Program-made: the position numbers and the translations under genes | NCBI RefSeq assembly: GCF_003121925.1 | Contig: NZ_QEWR01000002.1 | Coordinates: 434,001-498,000 of the forward strand | Source: Ignatzschineria indica | GTDB taxonomy: Bacteria > Pseudomonadota > Gammaproteobacteria > Cardiobacteriales > Wohlfahrtiimonadaceae | Reading direction: 5' to 3' | DNA length: 64,000 nt | The notes under the pieces: generated by a model | What the model saw: the letters and a program-made list of their open reading frames with translations, nothing else | The model's database searches: none | Told to the model about the DNA's origin: nothing | Part shown: positions 46,156 through 54,679 of the stretch, piece by piece | Layout: each line of letters begins with the position of its first letter | Position numbering within the stretch: the stretch's first letter is position 1

Positions 46156-46255
46156 TGATTCCCTTCTATCTAACAATAGGTTATGACTTAAATGATATAT
46201 ATTAATGAAAATTTATGAGACTTTCCTAACGTAGCCTTCTCTTTTAACCAAAATA

Positions 46256-46281
46256 TAAAAAAGTGGGAGAAAAACTCCCAC
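46256..46281 (-). terminator. Intrinsic terminator of hsdR
   Basis: GTGGGAG (46263-46269) pairs with CTCCCAC (46275-46281) around an A-rich loop; the minus-strand RNA then runs into six T residues. It lies 76 bp past the hsdR stop and ends the restriction operon. Confidence 0.85.
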
Positions 46282-46356
46282 AACTGAATTTCATTAAGAG
46301 AGGTAAATTATCAGCGCTGATAGCATACTCTTAGAATAGATACTCTTAGAATAGAA

Positions 46357-49300
46357 TTACCGATACTCTCTTTGTGCTTTCACAAGCTCAAGAATAGGTT
46401 CAATCTCTTCATGACTTAATGCCTCATCTGATGCATTATAAATTGCTTGAGAAATTTCACGCTCTTTAAACCGATCTCCTATCCAATCAGCCTTTTTCGT
46501 CTCTCGTATCGCATTATCAATTTTTAATACGAGTTTCTCTTGTTGTTGTAGGTTATCATAAAGCGCTTTTTTAGCAGGCGTATCGATCATAGAAGGATAA
46601 TCGCTTAATCCTTGATCAGGATTCAGTACTCTTTTGGAGAGCGCTAAGATCTCTTCAAGATAGAGTTTATAATCGAGTGCCTGCTCTCTTCTCTCCTTAA
46701 TTAACTCATCTAATAAAACGGACATCTGCTCATAATATTTAGGATTAATAGGATTCTCATCAACAATTTTCTTACGAATATTATTTTCAATTGTCTCAGC
46801 CATCGCTTCAGGACTATTACGAATACCTTCTGGTAATTCTTTTAATCCATCTGCACCTTTTTTAACAATTAATTCAATCAAACCAAGCTCATGAAAATCG
46901 GTTAAGACTTCACTCGGATCTGCGGTAATATACATATCGATCAATTTTCGCATTGCTGGCTCATAGAGCTTCATATCAATAAGATCACCACTTGCCACTT
47001 TAATCTCATCACGAACATTTTGATAAAAACGGACTTCTGAATGAATCTGTTCTGCCTCATATTCAGTAAATCCTGCCGGAATCATCTCATTTGCTAAATT
47101 ACTATAGGCACGTACTAGTTTTGACACATCTTGATAGAATACCAGACGTAATGCTTCTCGCTCTATCGCATCATCCTTATTTTCAGAGTTACCACAAAAA
47201 TAATGGATAAAATTCTCAGTCTCTCTAGGCGCTTTAACTGGCTCACAATGTGCTTTTACCATCTCAAGCGCATCTTCTAAATCTTGCTTTGCTTCAGTAA
47301 GGCGGTCTTTCAGAATCCCGGCAACATCCTCATCATCATAACCATCAAAAGCGCCTTGCGTATAATCAGTAATAGCCTTATCAAGAGAGTGAAAAAGATC
47401 TTTATAATCTACAATATAGCCATACTCTTTATCATCACCATTTAAACGATTAACACGGCAAATTGCTTGAAAAAGATTGTGATCTGCCATCTTTTTATCG
47501 ATATAAAGATAGGTTGCTGGGGGTGCATCAAATCCCGTCAAAAGTTTATCAACTACAATGAGAAGTCGCATCTGGCCGGGCTCTTCAATAAACCTCTGTT
47601 TTACTACACGTTCAAACTCTTCTACTCTTTTGGCCGCCTCCTCTTCTGACTGACCAAAATATCGAGCTAACATTTCCCGATAGATCTTATATTTAAAGAG
47701 ATTCTCTGTTTCACCCTCTCCACTCTCCTCCCCTTTAATCGATGTTGCCGTCGGCTGATAACTCGTAATAATGGCTACTTTTTCTGCAAGATCCGTATTA
47801 CGAACAAATAACTCATAAAGTTGACAGGCTTGATAGACACTGGAGCAGACTAAAATTGCATTTCCTTGCCCATTAACTAAACATGGCTTGGTTATTAGAT
47901 CAAATGCAATATCATTTACAATTTTACTAAGGCGATCTTTGCTCGATAAAAGATTCTGCATCGTTCCCCAGCGCTTCTTAAGAGCTTGTTTAGCAACATT
48001 AGTTAAGCCCTTTGTTTTTGCTTCAAACCAAGCATCTATACGATCAGGCTGTGTTAAGTGTTGATCGATATCACGTGCCTCATAACGGAGATCTAAAATG
48101 ACACCATCCTTGACTGCTTCATCAAACTTATAGGTATGAATATAACTTCCAAAGACCTCGATTGATTTCTTCTTATCCTTTTTCATTAATGGCGTTCCGG
48201 TAAAACCGATAAACATGGCATCTGGTAAGATCAATTTCATCGCTTCATGTAGTTTTCCAGATTGAGTTCTATGACACTCATCCACAAAGACAAAGAGATC
48301 ACCTTTTGCCTTAAAATCTTGCGGAATCGCATTTTTGATCTCAGTAATAAATTCTTCTGTAGCGATCTCATCTTCAGAAGCATCTATCTGGCGCCCAAAT
48401 TTATGGATAAGAGAACAGATTAACCAGGGATTGATCTGGTTAAGTGTTGCAATAAGATCGGCTCCACTTTTCGTACGATAGATATCTTCATTAACCCCTT
48501 TAAAGACCTTCTCAATCTGCTCATCAAGCTCTGTTCGGTCAGTAATAATCAGTACTCGGCTATTTTCAATATTCTCCTTAATCCATTTGGCAAGCCAAAC
48601 CATTGTTAAACTTTTCCCAGAGCCTTGCGTATGCCAAATAATGCCGCCCTCTCTCGTCTCAATGCGTTTTTTAGCCGCTTCAACACCAAAGTATTGATTA
48701 TGCCGGCAAGTCTTTTTAATACCTGCGTCAAAGACAATAAAGTCATGAATAATTTGAAGAAATCGAGACTTATTGCACAAAAGGCTTAGATCTTCATCGA
48801 GTCTATTAGAGTGACCATTCCCAGGCGTTTCTTTCCACTCTAAGAAATATTTTTCTGGTGTTTCTATGGTTCCGTAACGCAATCCTTGTGTATTATTCCC
48901 CGCCATGACCAACTGAATAGTGGCAAAAAAGTGACGAATAAACTCAGGCTTCTGATTATCTAAATTTTGTCGAATTCCTTCAGATACCAACACGGAAGAG
49001 CGTTTCAATTCTAAAACAGCTAAAGCAATCCCATTAACATAAAGAACAATATCGGGGCGCTTGTTATTAACCCCTTTAACAGAGACCTCCTCTGCAATTG
49101 CAAAATCATTATTATCTGGATTCTCCCAATCTATTAACCAGATTGTTTGATTTTGCTCCCCTACTGTTTCTCGCTCTTTAACGCCATAACGAAGTAGCTC
49201 ATAAAATTCTCGATTAGCATCATAGAGCTTTTTCCCCTCTCCCAACGCAGTCGCCTTATCAATCTTTCTAAGCACTCGATTAATTAGCTCATGGGAAACA

Positions 49301-49458
49301 CCACGTCTTGCAAGCCAATTTGAGAGAATTTCCTCTTCAATATTGCGATTATTAGCACGATCATGCCAATTACCTAAATAGCGATAACCTAACTCTTTTT
49401 GAAAAAAACTGACGACTTTATCTTGTGTTTCTCTCTCACGACTACCTACATGACTCAT
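46357..49458 (-). CDS. hsdR: Type I restriction enzyme, endonuclease/translocase subunit
   Basis: The 1033-residue protein has an N-terminal PD-(D/E)xK nuclease (Asp136 in R-P-D-I-V-L-Y and Glu150, Lys152 in L-E-L-K). Two RecA-like motor domains follow, with Walker A G-S-G-K-S near 279-283, D-E-C-H at 393-396 and F-T-G-T-P-L. These let HsdR pull DNA and cut it far from the recognition site. Length and motifs are normal, so it looks active. It is the last gene of the hsd locus, separated from the DUF262 genes by 203 bp of AT-rich DNA that could hold an internal promoter. Confidence 0.95.
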   Translation of the reverse strand: MSHVGSRERETQDKVVSFFQKELGYRYLGNWHDRANNRNIEEEILSNWLARRGVSHELINRVLRKIDKATALGEGKKLYDANREFYELLRYGVKERETVGEQNQTIWLIDWENPDNNDFAIAEEVSVKGVNNKRPDIVLYVNGIALAVLELKRSSVLVSEGIRQNLDNQKPEFIRHFFATIQLVMAGNNTQGLRYGTIETPEKYFLEWKETPGNGHSNRLDEDLSLLCNKSRFLQIIHDFIVFDAGIKKTCRHNQYFGVEAAKKRIETREGGIIWHTQGSGKSLTMVWLAKWIKENIENSRVLIITDRTELDEQIEKVFKGVNEDIYRTKSGADLIATLNQINPWLICSLIHKFGRQIDASEDEIATEEFITEIKNAIPQDFKAKGDLFVFVDECHRTQSGKLHEAMKLILPDAMFIGFTGTPLMKKDKKKSIEVFGSYIHTYKFDEAVKDGVILDLRYEARDIDQHLTQPDRIDAWFEAKTKGLTNVAKQALKKRWGTMQNLLSSKDRLSKIVNDIAFDLITKPCLVNGQGNAILVCSSVYQACQLYELFVRNTDLAEKVAIITSYQPTATSIKGEESGEGETENLFKYKIYREMLARYFGQSEEEAAKRVEEFERVVKQRFIEEPGQMRLLIVVDKLLTGFDAPPATYLYIDKKMADHNLFQAICRVNRLNGDDKEYGYIVDYKDLFHSLDKAITDYTQGAFDGYDDEDVAGILKDRLTEAKQDLEDALEMVKAHCEPVKAPRETENFIHYFCGNSENKDDAIEREALRLVFYQDVSKLVRAYSNLANEMIPAGFTEYEAEQIHSEVRFYQNVRDEIKVASGDLIDMKLYEPAMRKLIDMYITADPSEVLTDFHELGLIELIVKKGADGLKELPEGIRNSPEAMAETIENNIRKKIVDENPINPKYYEQMSVLLDELIKERREQALDYKLYLEEILALSKRVLNPDQGLSDYPSMIDTPAKKALYDNLQQQEKLVLKIDNAIRETKKADWIGDRFKEREISQAIYNASDEALSHEEIEPILELVKAQREYR

Positions 49459-49661
49459 ACTATTTCTCTTCTCTCTTCCAATGCTCTGAATCTAACCACT
49501 TCCGAATGAAATGATCTTTTATGGCTAAATTAAATCTATATTATAAATTATATTTTATCTTTTTTACTCTTTATGACATCTATTATTAGTAATTTTTACT
49601 TATTTATAGTTGCTGATATTTTTATACTCTTATATTAACTGGAATAGCTCTAATAACTCCC

Positions 49662-51875
49662 TTAATTAATAGCTTTATTAAATGCGCTCATTGAGCTTTT
49701 CAGAAGATCACACATATCATCTTCATGTTTACCCATCAGCTCAATATATTGCTCCCGATTATTGGGATCTTTCTGTTCGCTGTTGATTAACTTAATCATC
49801 CGATAGAGTTTTAAACTCACAATTTTCTGATTATCGATATCTCTCTTATGGTAATGATCAATCTTCGCGCCCGGCAGATCATTGCCAATTTTAGAGTTTT
49901 GGTTGCGAGAGATTAAGAAAAGATTCCCAAAACGATCAACAGTGCGGATTGCCGGTTCTTCGTTATTATTCTCCGTCCCCCGTTCTTTACCATTTTCATC
50001 TGTAGATTGCTGATCTAAGCGCTTCTCATTTTTGGGATTTTGCGGATAGAAATGCTCAATTGAACCGCCGGCCACCATTGTGTAATCTCGGATAAGCTCT
50101 CTATCATCTTGCGCCTCTTGCCAAATAAGGTAATCGAGATAATAGAAGACAAAATGATTCTCAATTCCGAAATAGCTCAACTTATCTAAAGGAATATCTT
50201 TTTCAGTCATCGAGGTAGCGACATTCTCATTATTAAAGAGCATATTGCCATAACCCCCTTTCGCCGTTCTATCTTCATCTTTAGCAAGATAACGCCAAAA
50301 AGTGTAACGCCGAGCTAAACGCTCCATATAGTCTAAGTAGGCTTGTGCCTTAATCTCTTGAAGCATCTCCCTATCTGATTGCTCATTGACCAAGAAATAG
50401 AGTAATCCTGAGAGCCAATGCTTATAATGGGGCGACGGAATAGAGTAGTGAAATGCAGTTTGCAATAGAATCATTCGCTTCACATCTGTCGTTTCAGTCT
50501 CTCCGCCGGTAAAAGTATTCACATAGTTTGCACTCGGACTATATTTTTTCAGCGCCCTGATTCCCCACAGATCTTCTTTGCTTGTATCCCGTTTTATGAC
50601 ATAGTGATCAAAGAGATATTTGCATTGAAGTAGCAGATAGGTAAATTGTTTGATCCGTTCAGATATGATCTCATTTTCCAATGCTTTTGATTCCGCTGTT
50701 TCCCCCGAGAAAAGATCTTTCTCTAATAGGTACTCATTAAACTGTTGAATTAACTGCTTATCATCAAGCGCCACATCGGGAAGATCATTATCAACTAACG
50801 CTAGATCACTTCGATCAAATTGCTTGGGATATAACTTCGTCTGCACAAAGATCCGCAGAACGTGTAGTAGAAAGCTCGAAAATGAGAGTACCACCTGAAA
50901 GCGCTCTGGCGTATCTCCTGCGTCATTGCTATTTTTCTCTCTATGATCTTTAGTCGTGATATTTGCAATGAGCGTTTTGATTGTCGGCGCTTCTGTCGCT
51001 ACTAAATGATGACTTACCTCTGTTTTAGTTGTATCTGCTTTTAAAATCGACTTTAATCCATCATAATCCGTGACCTGCAAACTCTGCCACTCATTCCCAA
51101 AGATCGCGCTTCTCGGTTCAGGCTCAAAAGCATATTGTAGGTAGCGCTCCATATTGGCAACGCCATCCCACACTTGACTCAAAATAGGCCGATCCTCTTC
51201 CGAGAGTTTAGAGAGTAGATTCGCTTTGATAATTTCGTGTTTTTCTAGCTGTTCCCCGCGATTATTCATCACTTCAAAATAGTGATTGAGATCTGTCCCT
51301 TGAGGCACTTCGATACGGGCGATGTGAACAGAGTTGAGTAGATATTGCAAAAAGGCTTCCCTCGCCTCTCTACTTTGCAATTTCCGCTGAAAAGTCTTTT
51401 TGATAATATGATAACCGGTTATGATCCCTTGGTTATAATCCTCCGCATCTAACGCCGTAAGATCCCCCCCTTTTTGAATCATCTCTAAAGTCGCAATTGA
51501 TTTCGGCCGACATTCGAAAGTGAGCTTCGCACTTTGTCGCCAGCTTTGAATATCTAACCCTGTGTTTTCAAAAACTTTTTTGTCCAAACAATTAAAAGCC
51601 AATAAGATCAAAGTCAGCGTTGTTAGCCGTTGCTGTCCATCAATCACCTCAAAGATCCCATCATCACGCTGATAGACCACTAACGTCCCGATATAGTATT
51701 TTTTCTGATCGCCATTAACATAGCTCTCAATATCTTCGATGAGCTGTTCAATCTCCGCCTCGCGCCAAGCATAATTGCGCTGATACATCGGAATCATATA
51801 AGCGGTATTAGGCTCCTTGAATAGCTCGCCGATGCTCAATTCTCTGACGCCATCATTTTTGTTATTGCTCGTCAT
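49662..51875 (-). CDS. DUF262/DUF1524 (GmrSD-like) protein
   Basis: The 737-residue protein has an N-terminal DUF262 domain with I-P-M-Y-Q-R-N-Y-A-W near 28-37 and V-I-D-G-Q-Q-R-L-T-T-L near 77-87, the ParB-like nucleotide-hydrolysing motif. The C terminus has an HNH-type DUF1524 site: S-I-E-H-F-Y-P-Q-N-P followed later by F-G-N-L-F-L-I-S. This is the layout of GmrSD-type enzymes that cut modified DNA. I chose the ATG at 51875, with AAAGGA upstream. It overlaps the other DUF262 gene by 14 bp and lies inside the hsd locus, between hsdS and hsdR. Confidence 0.87.
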   Translation of the reverse strand: MTSNNKNDGVRELSIGELFKEPNTAYMIPMYQRNYAWREAEIEQLIEDIESYVNGDQKKYYIGTLVVYQRDDGIFEVIDGQQRLTTLTLILLAFNCLDKKVFENTGLDIQSWRQSAKLTFECRPKSIATLEMIQKGGDLTALDAEDYNQGIITGYHIIKKTFQRKLQSREAREAFLQYLLNSVHIARIEVPQGTDLNHYFEVMNNRGEQLEKHEIIKANLLSKLSEEDRPILSQVWDGVANMERYLQYAFEPEPRSAIFGNEWQSLQVTDYDGLKSILKADTTKTEVSHHLVATEAPTIKTLIANITTKDHREKNSNDAGDTPERFQVVLSFSSFLLHVLRIFVQTKLYPKQFDRSDLALVDNDLPDVALDDKQLIQQFNEYLLEKDLFSGETAESKALENEIISERIKQFTYLLLQCKYLFDHYVIKRDTSKEDLWGIRALKKYSPSANYVNTFTGGETETTDVKRMILLQTAFHYSIPSPHYKHWLSGLLYFLVNEQSDREMLQEIKAQAYLDYMERLARRYTFWRYLAKDEDRTAKGGYGNMLFNNENVATSMTEKDIPLDKLSYFGIENHFVFYYLDYLIWQEAQDDRELIRDYTMVAGGSIEHFYPQNPKNEKRLDQQSTDENGKERGTENNNEEPAIRTVDRFGNLFLISRNQNSKIGNDLPGAKIDHYHKRDIDNQKIVSLKLYRMIKLINSEQKDPNNREQYIELMGKHEDDMCDLLKSSMSAFNKAIN

Positions 51876-53385
51876 TATTTTCCTTTTTATAAAAGCCCAA
51901 TTTCTCAAATAATCCTACAATATCGCTGTGATTTCCCGATATTGTCGGTAGATAGCGCGTCTTCTCCAGTTGGATAAAAACCTCCTGCGGTTCATTCGCC
52001 TCTTTGATAAAGGCAAAGAGATTTCGCCCTAAAACATAGTTATCTACAGTAGCTAATTGCACCGCGTGCTGTTGCAGTCGGCAAGCATACGCCCAGATAA
52101 AGATCTGCTCAATCGCTTCTGATATTTTGGCTGGACCAAATTTATCGAGATAAGTGATTAATGCGCAATCGAAGATCATCCGCACCCAGCCATCGCCGAC
52201 TCTATGCCGTTGCCCATAAGTTGCTAGCGTCTGAAGAATATCTACCGCTCGATCGCTGAGTAAACCGTCTAATGATAAATTGTGCTTCTCTTCATCTGAA
52301 GTAGTGATATTGAATTGCGATTGAATGACCGGGCTCACAATCGACTTTTGATAATATTCCACCATCTCAAAGAAGCGCCGACCATTGATAATGGCTTGAT
52401 CGAGTTGAAAGGGGAAATCCATCTTCTGCCCATCAATCTCTCGATCAAATTGTCGATTATAGTGATCAATATAACGGTGCGTTACCTGAAGCGCTTTTGT
52501 ATAAGGATAATTCGATTTGTGATCTAAATTAATGCCTTTAAAGAGTGCAATTTGGGATTTCGTAAAATAGCGTGCCGGCGCTTGTTGCATCCATCTACGA
52601 ATACGGAAGAGATAGGTACCAAATAATGTTCTTAATTCATCACTTTCGGCATCTTCTGTCGCTTCCCAATAGGCGATTGATATCGGTTTTAGATTAACCT
52701 CGCTATCGGGGAATTCCCGTAGATGAAAAGCTTTGAGTAGATCGTGCGGTGCAAGATCTCGCCCTCGGCTATTTTGAGAATCGAAAAATTGAAACGCTTC
52801 TGAGATATCTTGTAACTCAAAGCGCACCACTTGACAGCGATTGAGCAGGAAATCGATCTCTTTCTCCTGCAATCCGCCTTGAGCAATGTAATGATTAATG
52901 AGCTGATAATTTTGAGTGATATTCTCCTGAGAAATCGTACTGGGAAAAGCCCAATCTTGAAAAGATGCTTTCTCTGTTAACTCCTTTAGCGTTTCCACTA
53001 GATCTGAACGAAGAATTACCGTTTCCGATTTTATCTCATCTTTCCGACTTTCCCTATCTTCTGACGATTTCTCATCGCCTACATAATGCTTTCGAAGTGC
53101 CCAAATAATCAGCATTAAGGTCATAATCCGCTGTTGCCCATCGACAATATTGAGGATCATTTTTTCCGTTCCGTCTTCATTCGTTTCAATCTGCCGATGA
53201 AACACGATACTCCCAAGGCGATACGGCACTGCTCTATCGCTCTGGGTTTTGATATCGTGCAGAAGCGCGCTCACATTCTCTGCCGTCCATTTGTAAGGGC
53301 GCTGATATTGGGGAATCCTTAAATTCTGCTCCTTTAACAGCTCTTGAATCGGGCAGATTGTGTGAGTCATCGCTTTATTACTCAT
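51862..53385 (-). CDS. DUF262-domain protein
   Basis: The 507-residue protein begins with a DUF262 domain: I-P-Q-Y-Q-R-P-Y-K-W near residues 24-33 and I-V-D-G-Q-Q-R-I-M-T-L near 80-90. I could not find an HNH site in its C-terminal part, unlike its neighbour, so it may be a non-nuclease partner. Its ATG begins two bases after the hsdS stop and its stop overlaps the next DUF262 gene, so all three are translationally coupled. Similar R-linked genes occur in hsd loci of other bacteria. A role in sensing modified DNA is inference. Confidence 0.82.
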   Translation of the reverse strand: MSNKAMTHTICPIQELLKEQNLRIPQYQRPYKWTAENVSALLHDIKTQSDRAVPYRLGSIVFHRQIETNEDGTEKMILNIVDGQQRIMTLMLIIWALRKHYVGDEKSSEDRESRKDEIKSETVILRSDLVETLKELTEKASFQDWAFPSTISQENITQNYQLINHYIAQGGLQEKEIDFLLNRCQVVRFELQDISEAFQFFDSQNSRGRDLAPHDLLKAFHLREFPDSEVNLKPISIAYWEATEDAESDELRTLFGTYLFRIRRWMQQAPARYFTKSQIALFKGINLDHKSNYPYTKALQVTHRYIDHYNRQFDREIDGQKMDFPFQLDQAIINGRRFFEMVEYYQKSIVSPVIQSQFNITTSDEEKHNLSLDGLLSDRAVDILQTLATYGQRHRVGDGWVRMIFDCALITYLDKFGPAKISEAIEQIFIWAYACRLQQHAVQLATVDNYVLGRNLFAFIKEANEPQEVFIQLEKTRYLPTISGNHSDIVGLFEKLGFYKKENNDEQ

Positions 53386-53386
53386 C

Positions 53387-54679
53387 TTAGATCAACCTCG
53401 TCCGACCAGTGAGCAACTCCTGCATCATTCCCTGCTTGATCTTCTCCGTTTTGGTGCGTTTTGCTTCTAACGCTTCAATTTCGGCATCCATATCAGATAG
53501 GATTTCGGCAATGGCGGTTTGTTCTTTAAGTGGGGGAATTATTAAAGGACAATTTAAAACATCTTCTCTACGTAAATTTGTTTGTTTTGCTCCATCATCA
53601 AAGGCTAAATAATATTTATTTCTATTCAAAATATAAAACAAATATTTTGGAACTATATTTTTAGCAGTCAACGCGCAAATACGCTGATTTAAAGTATAAC
53701 GATCATTCTCATCAACCAGATAGCATTTAGCAATTGCCCTCCCATTTGGTACATCACTCATTACCATCAAAATATCATCTTTAAATACGGGCTGACGATT
53801 TTCTGAAGTGAATTTAATAACCTGCCCTTCTGTCGAAATAAACTTAGAATTAATTAAAATATATTCTCCAGATTCATCAACAGTATCTTCGTGAGCAATT
53901 CCATTTTTAAAACTACTCAAATCAAGTAATAACTTAACCTCCCAATCCTCCGGGATCTCGCCTAATTCCGTTATTTTATAACCTTTCAGTGTGCCATCTT
54001 CTCGTTGGGCGAATGCCGGCAAGCGCTTTTTGCCGGTCAGTAATTGTTGCATTGTGCCGGTTTTAATCGCGCGCTTCTTCTCGATCAGCTTCTCAAGCGA
54101 AACCAATAAACTGTCCACATCAGAAAGCGCTTCGGCAATGGCGGTTTGTTCAGCTTTACTTGTTGGAATGCTAATAATAAAACGTTCAAGATCTTTATTT
54201 GTAATCTGATTTATTGTAGCGCCCATTATTTCATTAATCTGATTATGTACTAGAGAAGATTGAAATTGATAAAAGACAAATGAAGAGCTATTAGATCTAA
54301 AAACTGACATAAAGGCACCAAAAGCCATCCCCTCAGCATTTTTATCTATCAAAGCACATTTTCCAATTAAGCTTCTACTTCCATTACGAACACAGATAAG
54401 AATATCATTTTCCTTAACTATTACTCTGTTAGGGATTTCCGCATTGACATAAACATTATCTTTATAGGCAAGTCTATTATTTTGAATGTTAGAAGACCTT
54501 AAAACTAATGTGCCAAAATCTTTAACATCTTGAGGACTATAGGTTAATCCAATAATGGATGATCCTAAATCCCCCAACTTAACAACTTCCCAATCTTCCG
54601 GAATAATGCCTACTTCTGTCTGCTGATAACCTGCCGGTACTTTGCCGGCGAGGATTGTTTGCTTCTGTTCGTTTTTCAT
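53387..54679 (-). CDS. hsdS: Type I restriction-modification specificity subunit
   Basis: The 430-residue protein has two target-recognition domains. Each begins with a G-x-I-P-E-D-W-E-V element (near residues 25 and 235) and ends with a conserved helix reading K-A-E-Q-T-A-I-A-E-A-L-S-D-V-D or L-K-E-Q-T-A-I-A-E-I-L-S-D-M-D. The helices set the spacing of the split DNA target. The ATG at 54679 shares one base with the hsdM stop (TAATG). Both halves look complete, so the enzyme should recognise a bipartite site; the sequence of that site cannot be read from the protein. Confidence 0.94.
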   Translation of the reverse strand: MKNEQKQTILAGKVPAGYQQTEVGIIPEDWEVVKLGDLGSSIIGLTYSPQDVKDFGTLVLRSSNIQNNRLAYKDNVYVNAEIPNRVIVKENDILICVRNGSRSLIGKCALIDKNAEGMAFGAFMSVFRSNSSSFVFYQFQSSLVHNQINEIMGATINQITNKDLERFIISIPTSKAEQTAIAEALSDVDSLLVSLEKLIEKKRAIKTGTMQQLLTGKKRLPAFAQREDGTLKGYKITELGEIPEDWEVKLLLDLSSFKNGIAHEDTVDESGEYILINSKFISTEGQVIKFTSENRQPVFKDDILMVMSDVPNGRAIAKCYLVDENDRYTLNQRICALTAKNIVPKYLFYILNRNKYYLAFDDGAKQTNLRREDVLNCPLIIPPLKEQTAIAEILSDMDAEIEALEAKRTKTEKIKQGMMQELLTGRTRLI

